From assembly GCF_963678635.1 (NCBI RefSeq), contig NC_087064.1:35287716-35351715 (forward strand): 64,000 nucleotides of DNA. Reading direction: 5' to 3'. The notes under the pieces are model-generated. The model did not search any database, was not told the DNA's origin, and worked only from the letters and a program-made list of their open reading frames with translations. The stretch comes from Symsagittifera roscoffensis. Taxonomy: Eukaryota > Xenacoelomorpha > Acoela > Convolutidae. The number at the start of each line of letters is the position of its first letter. The stretch's first letter is position 1. Positions 1 to 13,500 of this stretch are shown here, piece after piece. The position numbers were made by a program, and so were the translations under genes.

Positions 1-185
1 GACCATTTCAAAAATTGGGAGGAACTTTGTATTCGTTTTTATTTTCATGCAAAATCAGGTAGCACGAATAATTATCTGAATAGGTTGAGTGATCTTTCCG
101 ATTCAAACACTTTCAGTCGTGATTCGAACGTCATTAAACAATTTTCAGTTTTCGAAAAATTGTCCCAGTATTGAGAAAATCAGTA
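1..185 (+). repeat. Dispersed repeat family C, copy 1
   Basis: It shares an opening 'gggaggaactttgt' and a later 'ttcagtcgtgattcgaac' block with 50290-50560, and in reverse orientation with 45660-45860 and 54890-55280. Further related sequence follows at about 420-560. Confidence 0.55.
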
Positions 186-2741
186 TAAATATTTTTTTTG
201 ATTTTTTGTCTTAGTTCGTGCGAATAAAGCAAGCAATCAGGCTTACAAAAGCCTATTTTAGTAACCTAATATCTTACATTAGCTTTCTTTTTTAAGCCTT
301 GAAAACTTAGTTTTTCAAGTAAAGTAGTTTTTAGCGCCTTAAAAGATTTTTTAGCGCCTTTTTGAAATCAAAAAATCCAAAAGTCAAAAAACAGCCTGAA
401 TTTTACGATGACTGTCGAATATGTATAGGAGCTGTCGAAGGGATACAGTGAAGTGATATATCATTTTAAAGTTCAACCACTCATGAATTGAGCGGCATAA
501 AACGCTTCAAAAAATGTCCCATTGTCGAGAAAAAACTGGTATAAAAATTTTGAGATTTAGTTCGATTTCAAGCGGGTGACACGATTGTGTAACATTTTTC
601 AAATGATAAATGGACCTTTAGGCTCAGAAAATTTTAGTTTCCTAACCGAAAACTTCAATTAAAACTACCTTTAGGGCTTCCTTGAACCTTAATGTTTTCT
701 TAATTTTATTACAATTTTCAAAAATACTAGAAAAATTTTTTGGGTATTTATTTTATTTTTTTTCTCAAATTTTTTTGATTGTTCTTTATTTTTTGAAACT
801 AACTGTACACGAGCATGCCTAATTGGCTGGTTTTTTACGCGTTTGAGTCATTATCTCATCCCACCGTGACCAAACAAAAAGAAAACTTGAAGGAAGAAAA
901 AAAGAAATCGTTTTTTTTGCAGTTATTTATGAATATTGTCGGAACACTTTGTGCAACTTGCACCACAACTAGCTAATCTTATTGAGTTTTCCAAACCAAA
1001 ATTTCGGAACATTGAATGAAAAAAAAGAAGGAAAACCAAAGAACCAAAAAAAGGTTTGTTTTTCATCATGTAGCTGTTTTACGTTGTTCTCAGCACAATC
1101 AGCGCTAACTACTGGTTAGCACAATGAGCCTGTTTGTTTGAAAAAAAATAAACTTAAATCAGCTAAACGTCTAGCAAGAGTTGATTCAAGTGTAACAAAA
1201 ATCAAAGACATCGCTTGGCTGTGAAACTTATTGGCAAACAATTCTGTGGGGAAGTTTAATAAAGCGGAATACCTGCGGAATTTCTTTTTAATCACTTGTT
1301 TGTTCAGTTGTACTCACATGTTTGTTATATCAAGGGGCTTGTTTTTGATCAAACTTTTGTCAGGGTCTACATGAATGCTCATGAAATTTCATATTTTTGC
1401 TCATTTGATTGACTTCACATGTATGTTTATGTCTGACTCTCATTGCATAGGTACAATCAATGAGAAATTATTTTAGAATTTGTTATGAGAATGAACATGA
1501 GTACGCATTTGAAATTACATGTGCATTCAGGTAACTCTTGTTGAAAGCTCAAAATCGGGCTTTTAAGTACTCTTTAGTTCATTTGAGCACATGTGTGAAG
1601 AAGGATAGCCGGTTGCTGTGCAAGTAGCACAGAATGTTCAGACTGTTCTTAAAAAAATTTAAGAAATAATTTTTGTAGATTTCCTTTTTTTGAGCGTGGT
1701 GTGATGAAAGGATCTGAAAGAGAGAGACTAGATTTTTTTTTTTGAGATGGCGTTAAGAAATTTTGAAAAGCTTGTTATTAGATGTTTTATGGCTTGAAAA
1801 AAACTTATGGTTTATTTTAGTAATCTGCGACGACTTACCGACTTACCTTCTACAATAAATGTGCTCGCTCGCTTTACTCGCTCGAAAACAGGCAACAGTT
1901 TGGAAAAAAACTTCAGCCAGTTTTTCTCAAAACTGTGAAATTTCATCAGAATGTATCTCTCATTCCAGTCCAATCACTATTTGTTGTATCTGATTTTACG
2001 TGAAAAAAAAAGTAAACACATCCAAATACAAAGTTCCTTTTTAATTTTAAAGGTTGGAACAGTTAGAAATAAATTTTAAATGGAATTCCGAATGAAGACG
2101 TCAAAAAATAATCTTCTACATTATTGAACAAGTGAATCTAATGTGACAGGCAATTTTTCAGGATGTCTTAATCAGTTTTGTCGAACAATTTTTTTGTTTT
2201 CGTAGTATCACATAATTTTTTCGAGCGTATTTCTGATACACTAGTGGACAAGATAAACGCAGGCTTAACACTCAAAACGGCATGTTTTTAGGAATGATTT
2301 TGGAAAATATTCTCTAAGACTTTTAAAATTTTTCTTATATCGACCGACTGCATACGATCTAAGCCCTCTTCTTTCTTAAATTTAGATTTTAAGAACTTAC
2401 CAAGTTTTTCGGTTTTTAAATTTCTAGTTTTCACTATTTGCGGCAAATTTTATCTGTTATTGAACATTTTTTTGAATAAGCGGAATATAGAAAATTAATC
2501 ATGTGATGTGAAACATTTTCAACGAGAAAATTGAATTGTCCAGTATTACAAATTTTCTCAGCTCTTTTGTTTTTTCTAAAAGAAACACCATTAGAAAAAC
2601 GTTTTACTATTTGTAAAAACTGGTATGTTCATTCTCGGAAAAAATTGGTAAATACTTCGAGAAAAGTCAGATTTTCAGTTCAGAGAGATTAGCTTAGATC
2701 ATTTGATTTGTTAATTCTAAGTTGATATTGTCTAAAATAGG

Positions 2742-2947
2742 CACTTTAGACATTAGAAAATTAAGCACTTTTGAGAGTGGAAACGTGAATTGGCATTATT
2801 TTTCTCTATTATTTTAATTTACTTTATATATCAGATAAAAAAAGCGAACAATTCAATTGCTATTTTTGGACACTGTTGCAAAAATGCTGTTTAGGATTCA
2901 AAAATACATAGGTGTTTGACATGTCATATTTTAATATTTTATTGGTA
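2742..2947 (+). repeat. 206-bp direct repeat, copy 1
   Basis: It begins 'cactttagacattag' and ends near 'attttattggta'. It is nearly identical to 4000-4205, differing at only a few positions. The pair is about 1.26 kb apart. Confidence 0.85.
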
Positions 2948-3999
2948 GATCAATAAAACAGCATGAAATAATGAGTTACCTAGATTGTTATTCAAGCTTT
3001 TTGATTATGATTCTGCCCTCAATTATAACTGCTAAAATTCAAATATTTATCCACCGCGAATCACTGCAATCTGTACAAACTCCAGAAAAACACAAAAAAG
3101 ACATGATCGTTTAATCTTGAAATACGATTTTCAGTTGATGCTTATAAACATGTGAGCTTATGCATTTTCATATTTCATCTCATATTCATAGTCCATATCT
3201 TCTGAAAAGGAGCTGATTGGCTGCAAGCACAAGAGTCAAAATGAATTTGATTGTGAGATATTTAACTCTAGACCGGCTATAATTTACCAGAAGTTTTAGT
3301 TGAGATCAAATTAATCGGATGAATTATTCTTCTTACATAATCCCATGATCCCAAAAAACTGAATGAAGTTTTGTTATGATTAAAAGCAGCGATAAAGAAG
3401 GCGGGGAACTGGGCTATCTCATAATCTAAAGGTGAAACTGATAGAGCTACCATGAAAACTTATCCGCTGACTGGAACGTTTTTATCAGAACGTTAAAAAC
3501 GTAGCGATTTTGATTTGCATCTGCACCCTATAAAAATTCTTCTTAGAATCTTGTAGGCCAATACATTATCTTGTGAGAATCTTATAAGAATCGTGTACGA
3601 AAATAATTTAAGATTCTTATTAAAAAGGAATTGAGATATAAAATTCTTAATAGAAAAAGAATTAACATGTTTGATTCATACAAAAAATTGAAGTATGATG
3701 TAAGAACCTGATAAGAAAACTAAATCGGATATAAGAAACCCAAAGTGAGGCTCACTTCTCGATATTTGAACAATAACCAATAATTCGAACCTATTCGTCA
3801 AACTACTGCCTCCATACACTCGTAAACTGACGGAGTTACACTTCTTACAAATTAAAATATCAAATAAAAAGTAAATTGAAACAAAACATTTTAAAAAATT
3901 AAAATGTTTTTTTTTGCAAAGTTCATTGACTCATTCTAAATACACGTAGGAGCGTTTGACCACATCAAAATGAAGTACAAAAATTTGTTTTTTTAAAGA

Positions 4000-4205
4000 C
4001 ACTTTAGACATTAGAAAATTAAGCACTTTTGAGAATGGAAACGTGAATTTGCATTATTTTTCTCTATTATTTTAATTTACTTTATATATCAGATAATAAA
4101 AAGCGAACAATTCGATCGCTATTTTTGGACACTGTTGCAAAAATGCTGTTTCGGATTCAAAAATACATAGGTGTTTGACATGTCATATTTTAATATTTTA
4201 TTGGT
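4000..4205 (+). repeat. 206-bp direct repeat, copy 2
   Basis: Near-identical copy of 2742-2947. The matching blocks include 'gacactgttgcaaaaatgct' and 'caaaaatacataggtgtttg'. Flanks differ, so this is a transposed or duplicated unit rather than a large duplication. Confidence 0.85.
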
Positions 4206-4846
4206 AAATATTTGCAGTTGATCCTTATTGGCATTTGGTTCAATTCGATTATTGTCAAAAATTAAACTACTGCCACATTAAAAGATTTAAAACAGAGGAG
4301 AAACGGAGCTTCGGAACACTTGCCATGCAAAAAAAAATTCTGAAAAATGAAATTGAATAAATTAATGGAAAAATAACTTGAACTAGACAAAATTACCCGA
4401 GAAATTCATCAAAATTTGCGAACACAAATGATCAGAGCTACATTCTATGATTTTTTTCAAGTCTGGTTACAGTGATTTGCTAGTGTTTGACGGATCTGAA
4501 AATGCTAGTTTTGATCTTTTTTTATTCACTGGTTGTTCTCGTTTTTTGACTTTTACCTTTCGAAATTTATGAATCCTTCTTCTGAATTGTTACTGGAACT
4601 TTCGAAAAGATAACGTTATTACAATTACAAAAACTGAGATATTAAGCCCTTCATTGAAAAAAAAAGTTCCTTAGAAGTTTACTGAAAAAAATGAATGTCT
4701 ACCTCTAAATTCAGTTCGAGCAGACTAAGTTCGGTACAAATCCTTTGTAATTAAAAAACTTCCTTTTAACTCAGAACAAAACCTTTTGTTTTCATGTGAT
4801 TTCAACAAAAACTTTCAATTGAAGGAAAATGTGTATGAGCTTTACA

Positions 4847-5150
4847 CAGAGGCGGAGCTTTGCTTCTCAAACAGGACAACACGCAGCTCTATAAAAAGCA
4901 ATAGCAAAAATTAGAAAATCTCGAAATAGTAAAAATTCGGCAAAGTCTCGGATTTGACCTGCGACCTAGAGAATGAGTCTCATGCACTAACAACTCGGCC
5001 ACGGACGCTTAATAAATCAGAAAACAGGCCGCAAATAAAGCAGAGAACAGATGCTATGAAAATTCCAATGCTACAGAACGTGATTATAGCAAAAAGGCAC
5101 AAATAAGTGAACACTTTAAACGAACATTTGTTAGCGAGTTAGGTTTAAAA
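4847..5150 (-). mobile_element. tRNA-derived SINE-like element, copy 1
   Basis: The copy runs from 'cagaggcggagct' to 'gcgagttagg'. On the minus strand 5009-4945 reads as a tRNA-like module: box A-like TGGCCGAGTTG and a box B-like AGGTCAAATCC. Two further copies (31405-31735, 32336-32665) share the same block order. Box B is decayed here compared with the other copies. Confidence 0.65.
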
Positions 5151-7171
5151 TAGGATGGTTTGTACTAATGCACTACTATGCCTGAAAGTGTAATTAGTAG
5201 AGCATGTTCTAAATTAGTTTGGCTGAAATCATGCAGCATAAAAAGCTCACTTTATTTTAAATAGGCTATTAATTGATCCGGTACATTTGGTGTAAAAATT
5301 CAGCCAAATTTTCCATTTTAGGATAAAAGTTTGTGTCCTAATTTTGCAGAATAAGATACACTATAATAATTTTGACAGAACTCACAATAATTCGTGTCTT
5401 CAATTTTTTATTATGTCAACCGAAATTGAAAAAAGTGAGTAATATATATTTTTTCCGGATAACCAGCACTCTATTTGAAAAAAGTAAAGTTTTGCCGGCT
5501 TAAAATTTTAGGCCCTCACAATTAGTTTTTTTTCGCTCTGCTTCCGCGTGTAGTTTGCTTGCTTTCCTTTTACAGATTTTTCTCAGAACTATGTTTAACA
5601 AAACGATTTTTTCGCTTAGAAAAAGTTCTGGCCCTTGACTGTGCCTAACTTCATTTCAATTTCACAGAAATGCCATGATGATTGTTTTGACTTCTGAAGC
5701 AAATTACGGAATATATGATTGGGGTTGGTTCTGTATTCAGTCATTTTCGATTTTTTAACTAGGCGATTTGGCCGAAGAATTTTTCTACTGACCTCATTGT
5801 GCTCTCCTAGGTCTATCGAAAATTATCTTAGAAATTTTCTATTGTATACTGCAATTTAAATCGACAATTGACATTTCGTTATAAAACATTGAGAAATTGG
5901 ATTGATTAATAATAGACAATGGACATTTACATTCAAAATAGCGTAAATTATTTACTTTAACAAAAATAATGATGATCACAAAGGTAGAGCAAATTGGTTC
6001 ATAATTCTAGGGAATGACCATTGCGTTCATCGCGAGTTCGGATCATCACACAGATATCCACCGTCTAATTGGCCATACAGTTTTTGTAATTCGAGTCCTG
6101 TTTCCGATGATTTAAGCCCTACTTGCACCAAGTTTAGCTAAATGATTCTAAGTTCGCCTTTGCATGTGACTATGAAGTTTAAACAGCACTAAAGGTTATC
6201 TTTGCAAATAACAACATCGGGCTCTTTCTCATTACAGTTCCAACCACCGTCTAGAGACAGAAAATTATAGCCCTTCTCCAGTGTTGAATTTCCGTATTAT
6301 CGGGGTTTTGCTGCGGAGTTTTAAATCGAAAGAGCCCGAAATCGTTCTGTTGTTGATACAAATTGAGGTAAATTCGAAAGTGACTGGGAAATTTTTCCTG
6401 CAACATTCATGGTTATCATCAAGAATAGAAGAATGGTGTTGCGGCAACAGATTTTCTTGATCCAAAATCCAGTGAAATAATTTTTGCCAGGAAAAACTTG
6501 ACTACAGCTTTTTTTCTTTATTTTACAAATTTTATGGAAAAAAAGCACAAATCATCCAAAATAAAACACTGCGCATGTGACGTTGCAAAGCTTTTATACA
6601 AACGATAATAGTGTTTGACAAAATATAATTATAACAAATCAGGTTCTCTTGGACGAATATATAAAGGCACGATAGAGTATTAAAATAGCACAAAATAACC
6701 GAATGGCAGAACACGACAGAAATATTTGATCATATGTTCCATTAAACGACGAATATTGTGAACAGGCCATAAATACGGCCATCGTTCATAACTAAAAGAA
6801 GATTTAATAGAGGAATATTCTGTGAAAGCATCGATTTAAAATAGTGAGATAGTTAAAAATGCTAATTGTGCACAAAATGTGTACAGCACCATTCAAATTG
6901 TCACCACATCATTGAGATACACCTTCATATTATAAAAATAAAAGCCACCTTGCCCTTTAGACATTTTCGACATCAGCTCAAATCATTTGCAACTTTTAAT
7001 CCATGCTTATAATCACATGAAAGGCAGGCAGCTTTAACGCGGGAAAATGTGTAGTTCAACGACAATACACAGCCACTGAACATCAGAAACAAAATGATAA
7101 CTCAGAACTGTATTCAAAACATCGCGACAGAGTTCTTTCATCCAATTCCTTTCACTTCAAATTTTGCATGT

Positions 7172-7177
7172 TTTATT
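7172..7177 (-). other. Possible polyadenylation hexamer right after the TNFR stop
   Basis: The minus strand reads AATAAA two bases beyond the stop codon. It would give a very short 3' untranslated region. Another AATAAA on the same strand is at 6517-6522. Transcript data would be needed to choose. Confidence 0.3.
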
Positions 7178-7178
7178 T

Positions 7179-7583
7179 TCATGCAAACACATCGTCTTCT
7201 CCGCACTCCGAATTGACCTCTTCTTGAGGCATGAATCTCTGCTGAGGCTGTCGCCTCGGCACTACTTGTTGTGCATTAATCTGCTGCTGCATTGAACCGT
7301 TCTGACCTCTGAATCCCGGGTGAGCAAAGTTGGCTCCTTGAACTTCGTTGCTCACACCTGTGTTGTAATGTGCAGCAACAGCTGTGTTATTCGGGAGAAC
7401 GTTCAGAGGGTAATTGTAGTTCAGTTGGAAATTGTTCACTTGAGCATTCTGACTTTGGTGCAGTGAATGTGGATTCTGCATTGAGTTGTACTTCCTGTCG
7501 CCTTCATTTGCAGTCATTAAGTGGCTGTTTGGAATTCCTGAAGTGATGCTTTGGTTCTGTTGTTGTGCAGTGAAAGGTTGAAT
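7179..7583 (-). CDS. TNFR gene exon 11: terminal exon, Q/N-rich tail with stop
   Basis: The acceptor is TTTTTTGTTTAG and the exon ends in TGA. It encodes 134 residues (715-848) dominated by Gln and Asn, of the composition found in prion-like or condensate-forming tails. It ends in an acidic segment. Residues 833-836 are PQEE, which fits the general (P/S/A/T)-x-(Q/E)-E pattern for TRAF binding. Confidence 0.83.
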   Translation of the reverse strand: MQPFTAQQQNQSITSGIPNSHLMTANEGDRKYNSMQNPHSLHQSQNAQVNNFQLNYNYPLNVLPNNTAVAAHYNTGVSNEVQGANFAHPGFRGQNGSMQQQINAQQVVPRRQPQQRFMPQEEVNSECGEDDVFA

Positions 7584-10500
7584 CTAAACAAAAAAAAGCT
7601 CAAGAAGACATTGTGACTTTCGCAACACAACAAAACTAAATATCCTAGGTGCATAAAAGCAAATTCACAAAACCAAGATCTATTTGACATGAAGTTCGCC
7701 AAGATTTTATGACCTTTTCATGCAGTTAGACATGAGGTTGTAGCCGTTTTTATTCAACGGCTCTTCTATAGAGACCCCAAACTCCTCCTTAGCTAACTGA
7801 CCTGTACATTTGTTGGTACGGCGAGTGAGTGCCTGGCCATGGGTGCGATCATCTGGTGTCTGTTCTTGGATACTCCAGGGGTCCCATAGCCCGGCTGCAT
7901 GCTGTAGTGTCCCGAGAGAGGCAGGGAGGTCGGGTGGTGTGCCTGAGAGAAGCCTGCCACGAGTGAGGCATGTTGACCCTGGAGCATCTGGTTGCCACTC
8001 ATTCGATGTCTGGATGTCTCGTGACGGTACCATCTACAAATTAACATTGGATGCTCCTGCCATTCATTGAGCTATCTTTTAACTATCACAAAAACTCAGA
8101 ACAAATCTTGCTATTTTATAATTTTGATGTCTATGAGCAAAACCGTTTAGAGAGACTTTTCAATCTAAACAATGCTTTACGCGCAATTATGCATAGATTG
8201 CCATGAATATTTGAGCCTAAACTGCTTTGAAAATATTCCAGATTATCATTGTCATAATATATTCACATCCATTTCATCGTATCTCAGCAAGATTTTTATT
8301 TCAGCACGATGTGCAACATAAGATTCGGTAGCACACTCGAGAAGGGTACGTCCTTTAAGACCTGGTTGCTGCTGTTGCGAAACTTGCTACAAACTTGAAG
8401 CAATGTGAACAATGGCTTACGACAACATATCAAGAGCGGCAGCATATCAAGACAACAGTGGAAGGAGGCTTACCTAATGAGGAGGTCGCAGTTAGCCTCT
8501 GCCACTAATCTGTCTCCGAACTGGTGCAGGAAGTTCAGGAACTGGGGGACTGAGATGTGTTGCCCCCTGTGCTTGAACGTCTTGGCCAGCAGCTGGGCAC
8601 AAGTCACTGACTTGGCCTTGATCTTGAGGTCGAATGTGTCTATGAAAGCCCTGCCGAGATTGAGGGAAACCAACTGACTCAGCTTCTCCATCTCCGTCGT
8701 CATCTCCTTCACTATGTCCGCAGACAGGTCACTCAGTCTCAGATCTGAAGTAATACACTTATTTATCAACTAACAGAACACCGGAATAGACTTTGCCTTT
8801 ATGTTCAAGCGGCTAATTGAGTGAATGAGTACCATTATTTAACTCTATCTTGATTTGAGTAATGAATATAGCTTCTGTTTTTTCTGTACGCTAATTGAAT
8901 TGCATGTAAGGAAATGTTGACTTCAATTGCCACAATTCAGTTCACTTTTCTAAAAACAGATTTTAACAACTTTTCATGCCACTTATTTCCAAATCAAGGG
9001 GGAAAATTAAAACAAATTCTGGACAATTGTTCGTTCGTAATTAAAAAAAAATTCGAACTAAACTCTTAATGATATGATTGAATAATTTGATGTGGATAGC
9101 TCACTTTCATAAATTTGACTGATCAGTTCTATCTTCAAAGCCAGCACCTCCTCGGGTTCCTGAAACAAGCACACTCAATGTTTAAAATCTCTAACTGGAA
9201 AGCAAATTAGTTTCTTCCAGCATGAACACTTTTTCAAGTCTCCGGTTTTCATGGCACTATTCCGGATCATACAAGTCCCTAAATCAGGCAAACCTTTTTT
9301 TTGAAAAAAAAGGCTCTTTTCCAGTCCCCCCTTTAAATTCAATTTTGAAAAGTCTATTTAACATTGTCACAATGCAATGAAATTTGGCGTGGTGAACAAA
9401 TCGACAATTCTGAACAGATTTGTTCTTCATACTTTATAGCGTAACATCACGCATTTAGCCGTAATAACACGTAAAACAAATATAAAACTCGGTGTTTTGA
9501 AAGGGGGGACTGGAAAAGAGCCGAAAAAAATCTGGTCAAAACAGCAAAAAAAGTAATTTCATGGGGGATGTCGTAAATTGGCTTTCCTTGTTTAGGAGTG
9601 AAATTTACAGAAAACTTAAAATTCTTTTTGCAGCTATGAATAGCGAAACTATGTATCCGTAGGCTACCTCCAAATCCAGCAACAATTAAAATACTTCAAG
9701 CTCTTGGAAGATTAAACAAACTGTTGACGTTTGAGTAATTTTCTATACACAGATGTGTTAGGTGAATATTTTAGTATTCACAACAGCTTTCTCGGTTATT
9801 GACCTTGGTCTGAAGCAGATCTAGGATGGCCTCTTTGCCCGAGTTGGTTCCGAAGATGGTTTCGGAGGCACTCCTCAGTCGGACTGGGGAGACGTGGCGC
9901 AGTTTATACACACACTCCTGAGCCCTCTCTATCCTCTCCTGTTCCCTCCGCTTCTCAGACCCCTGTCTGCTAAGTCTAAACAACATATGCACAGCTCACA
10001 AACGTCCACCAATTTCAGTTACTAGTGGACCAGATAAAGCTGGAGGTACCTGTTCGATTAAAAATAGATTCTTCTAGTGCGAAAGATAACGCGTAACTTT
10101 CAAAAAGTCAAAAAACTGGACTTTTCCACGTTTAAGCAGAAGCCGCTAACAAAGATGAGGCCCACAACTTTTTCTTTTCACTGAACCCTTATTTTCAACC
10201 GAGTCCAAAACATAGCCAACCGAAGGTTGGAAAAGTGTAAGCATAGCCAAATGAGAGTTAGAAAAGAGTAATGAATGCACGTAAACAGGAAAAAAACAGT
10301 CTTTGTAAAAAAAAATCTCAACTTTCGAAGAAAAATAGATAACCTTTTAAAGTCTTTGAATATCTGGAACGATTTATGGCTGGCGCTTTTTTGATAACAT
10401 AAACCCAACTTGAGAATACTGGATCAATAGTTAAAGTTTTTATTTCGCTGGAAACCTAAAAATTTAATTCCATTTTTTTCGGGCCATTTCCACGTTCATA

Positions 10501-13500
10501 TTGTGAGTGCTGTTTAGGTAAGTTTCAGCAAAAAAATTTCAATTGAATTCGAAAAGTGCATATATACCTAAAAGCATTCATAAATGCATTAATATGTATG
10601 AATGCACATCTGCAGTTATTAGAGCATTTTAAAACTTTTTCCTCAAAAAAAACTTTAAAAAATTACCAAGAACTATATAAGAGTCTCACTACGCTCATTA
10701 CTCTTGAAAATAATAAGGAAGCCGAAAAAAATTGAAAATTTTTTCAAATTTCATAGAAAAAAAATATCAGGTTAAAACTCATTGAATTTCAAGAACTGTA
10801 AATTATTGGCACTTTTTTCTTTATAAACACGATTTCAGAAAACTTGATCAAATGATAACTTTTATTGGCGACCGCTCGACTAGCATAATTTTGATCACTT
10901 TATTTCTCAGAAACACCAAACAAGAAAATTCCGTTCAATTAAAACTTGAATTTCTGAGAAATCTAACTTGTAACGAGTCCATCCCCCCTATGAAAAAGTT
11001 GAACAGAGACCATGCAAGTTTTGCACCACAAAAATTTGAAAACAAATAACATCCTCCCCCCTCCCAAATCTGTTTAAAGCTAGGTATGATGTTAACTTTA
11101 TAGTTATAAGGATGTTAACTTGTCCAAATTTTGTATCGCATAAATTGTGATCAGTCACACTTTAAGCACCCGCAGTAAAAGATTTAGAGGGGAGCGGATG
11201 CCTCTTCATACGAGCACACATCCATGGGATTTGACCCCATAGCCGCACAAATGGTCCCCCTAAGGTACTATTTTGCGACCCTCCTTTTTTGTTGATCGAA
11301 CCTATAACTGGTAAACATGTTTTTTCTTCAAAAATGCATTGTCAAAAAATACATGCATAGGCGGATATAGTTAACAACGTCCAGAATATTGAAAAACACT
11401 TTCGAAGCTAGAAATCAATCATATTTTTTCGCGCCATTTCCGATTTCGTTATTGAAGCGCGCAATTTGCCTACCTTTAAGAAAATGAATTTGAATTGAAC
11501 TCAAAAAGTGCATGTATACCTAATTGCTTTCTTAAATGCATGAATATATATGATGCACTTCTGTAGTAATTAGATCAATTTAAGACTTTCCTGAAAACAA
11601 AAATCATCAAGACCTATTAATTGAAAACCACTGCATTCTTTTACACTTCAAAAATGGATCACAAATTGCTGAATTAAAACTTCTCAAGGTCAAATTGAAA
11701 ATGATTATTGGAATTAGCAGGCACACAGAGGTGGAGAGCTAACTTTTCCATTATTTCATTTTGATGATGTTTGGCAGGGTAGTTTGATGCCAGTCAAAAA
11801 TTGACAGGAGTTAAAAAATTTCAAAATTTCTCAAACAAGCAAACAATAAACAAAAAATCTATTCCCATACATTTTCATCAAGCTTGCTTCTATCAACCAG
11901 AAATTGCTGAAAAAAATGATCCTCATAGTCGCCACTCATGCTAAGGTATCACCAAAATGGCTGAAACATGTCATCACAAACGATGCCTTAAGAGTTTCCT
12001 AGAGGTATTACAAATCGTGTCAAAACCCACACTAGCCTTAGTTTTTTTATTTTTTGAGAAAGGTCGGAAGAAGAATTTCAAGCTTCAAATGTTTGTTTAC
12101 ACTATTTAAATTTTTAAAACATAGCCGACAGGCTGTTGTGGAAAATATCAAGGAACGCGGGCAAACAAAAAAATACTGACGATTTTGAAAAATTCTGACT
12201 TCAATTTTTGAATTTCACAGTCTTTCCATAAATCTCTTCAAACGTAAGATTGACACTTTTCACGATAAAATTAACTAGTTTTATAATTAAAAATGTAGAA
12301 CAATTTTTGATTGACACTTTTTTGATTAAGTTAATCCAATTTGAGAAAACTGGATCAATACGAAATTTTTCTATTCAGCTGGGAAATCTGAAAATTTAAA
12401 ATCCAAATACGAACAAGACTGCTCGTATCAAGGCGAAACCCTGAACGTTCCGACTGCCTTTTAAGATCATAAAGTAATAACATGAAATTTAAAATATAAA
12501 TAAAATTAAAAAGTTTAAAAGAAAACAAATTTTTTTGTGAAAACATCCCCCCCATACGTCATATTAAGTACGAAGTGATAGATGTTGCTGTTATTAACAA
12601 ACCAATTATGGCATATAAGCTTGCTTGAACCAATTTGGATCAATTTCTAAGACGGATTAAAGCTCGCTTAGGCGTTAATAGCGCGAAATTTATCGCGCGT
12701 TAATTGTCCAAAATCTTTAAACCCCCATAACTTTACAAAAAACGATCACAAGTAAAATATTTTCTCAAATTTCAGCTCAAGACAACGATAGCTTTTCAAT
12801 GATATTTTAAAAACTCCGTCAAAAATGGCTAGTTAATAAGTCGAAATTTGTCTGAAGAAAATAACCCACCCCGAGCACAAATATTCCGTTACTTTCGTTA
12901 CGAAAGTCGGAACAATGAAGAAGTCGATCGCGTTTTTCGGGACCTTTTCACTTTTAAGGTCCGATAATGGAGTTTGCCTTCCTTTTCTAAATGAATTGAA
13001 ATTAAAAATAAATCAAAATTCAAACAGCTAAAAATCAAATTTGAGCGTGAACAAATTTTATGATTTTTTTTCTTGAGAAAAAAAAAATCACGGCCTGTTT
13101 AAGTGTCTTCACGACGTTCATTGACATTCCTTTAAATTCAGTTCAGAAAACACAATCTTAAGAGCATTCGTTGCATCCATTCGACCATTTCACTGAAAAC
13201 GACTTTGACCCAAATGAAACTACCGAAAAAGCTGACACCACAAACAGACAGACAGGCGAGTCCATGCACATCACTGGTTCGCTCCGTTGGTTAATCCCCG
13301 TGGATCAAACTACTTAAACTGCACTCTCTTATAAGGAAAACAATGATGTATATTTTGACTTGGATAGTAAGCTCAGCCCTGTCAAACGCTGAATGTGCAT
13401 TGGACTTAAACGAGCGCAGCTGTTGTTTTAATCCCTCCAAAACCAGATAATTTCACGGTAATATTCAGTTTACGGTACGAATAGCAATCTATCAATAGTT

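Larger units (their letters stand above)
1..7178. other. AT-rich non-coding flank downstream of the TNFR gene
   Basis: No convincing coding exon is seen on either strand. The stretch holds a copy of a dispersed repeat at its start, a 206-bp direct repeat pair and one SINE-like copy, listed separately. Open frames near 6265-6714 are short, overlap each other and show no splice or codon support. Confidence 0.6.

Noticed and set aside
6265-6714. Three overlapping short minus-strand frames beyond the receptor stop
   Set aside because: No phase-compatible splice from the receptor, which already has a stop at 7179, and no recognisable domain.
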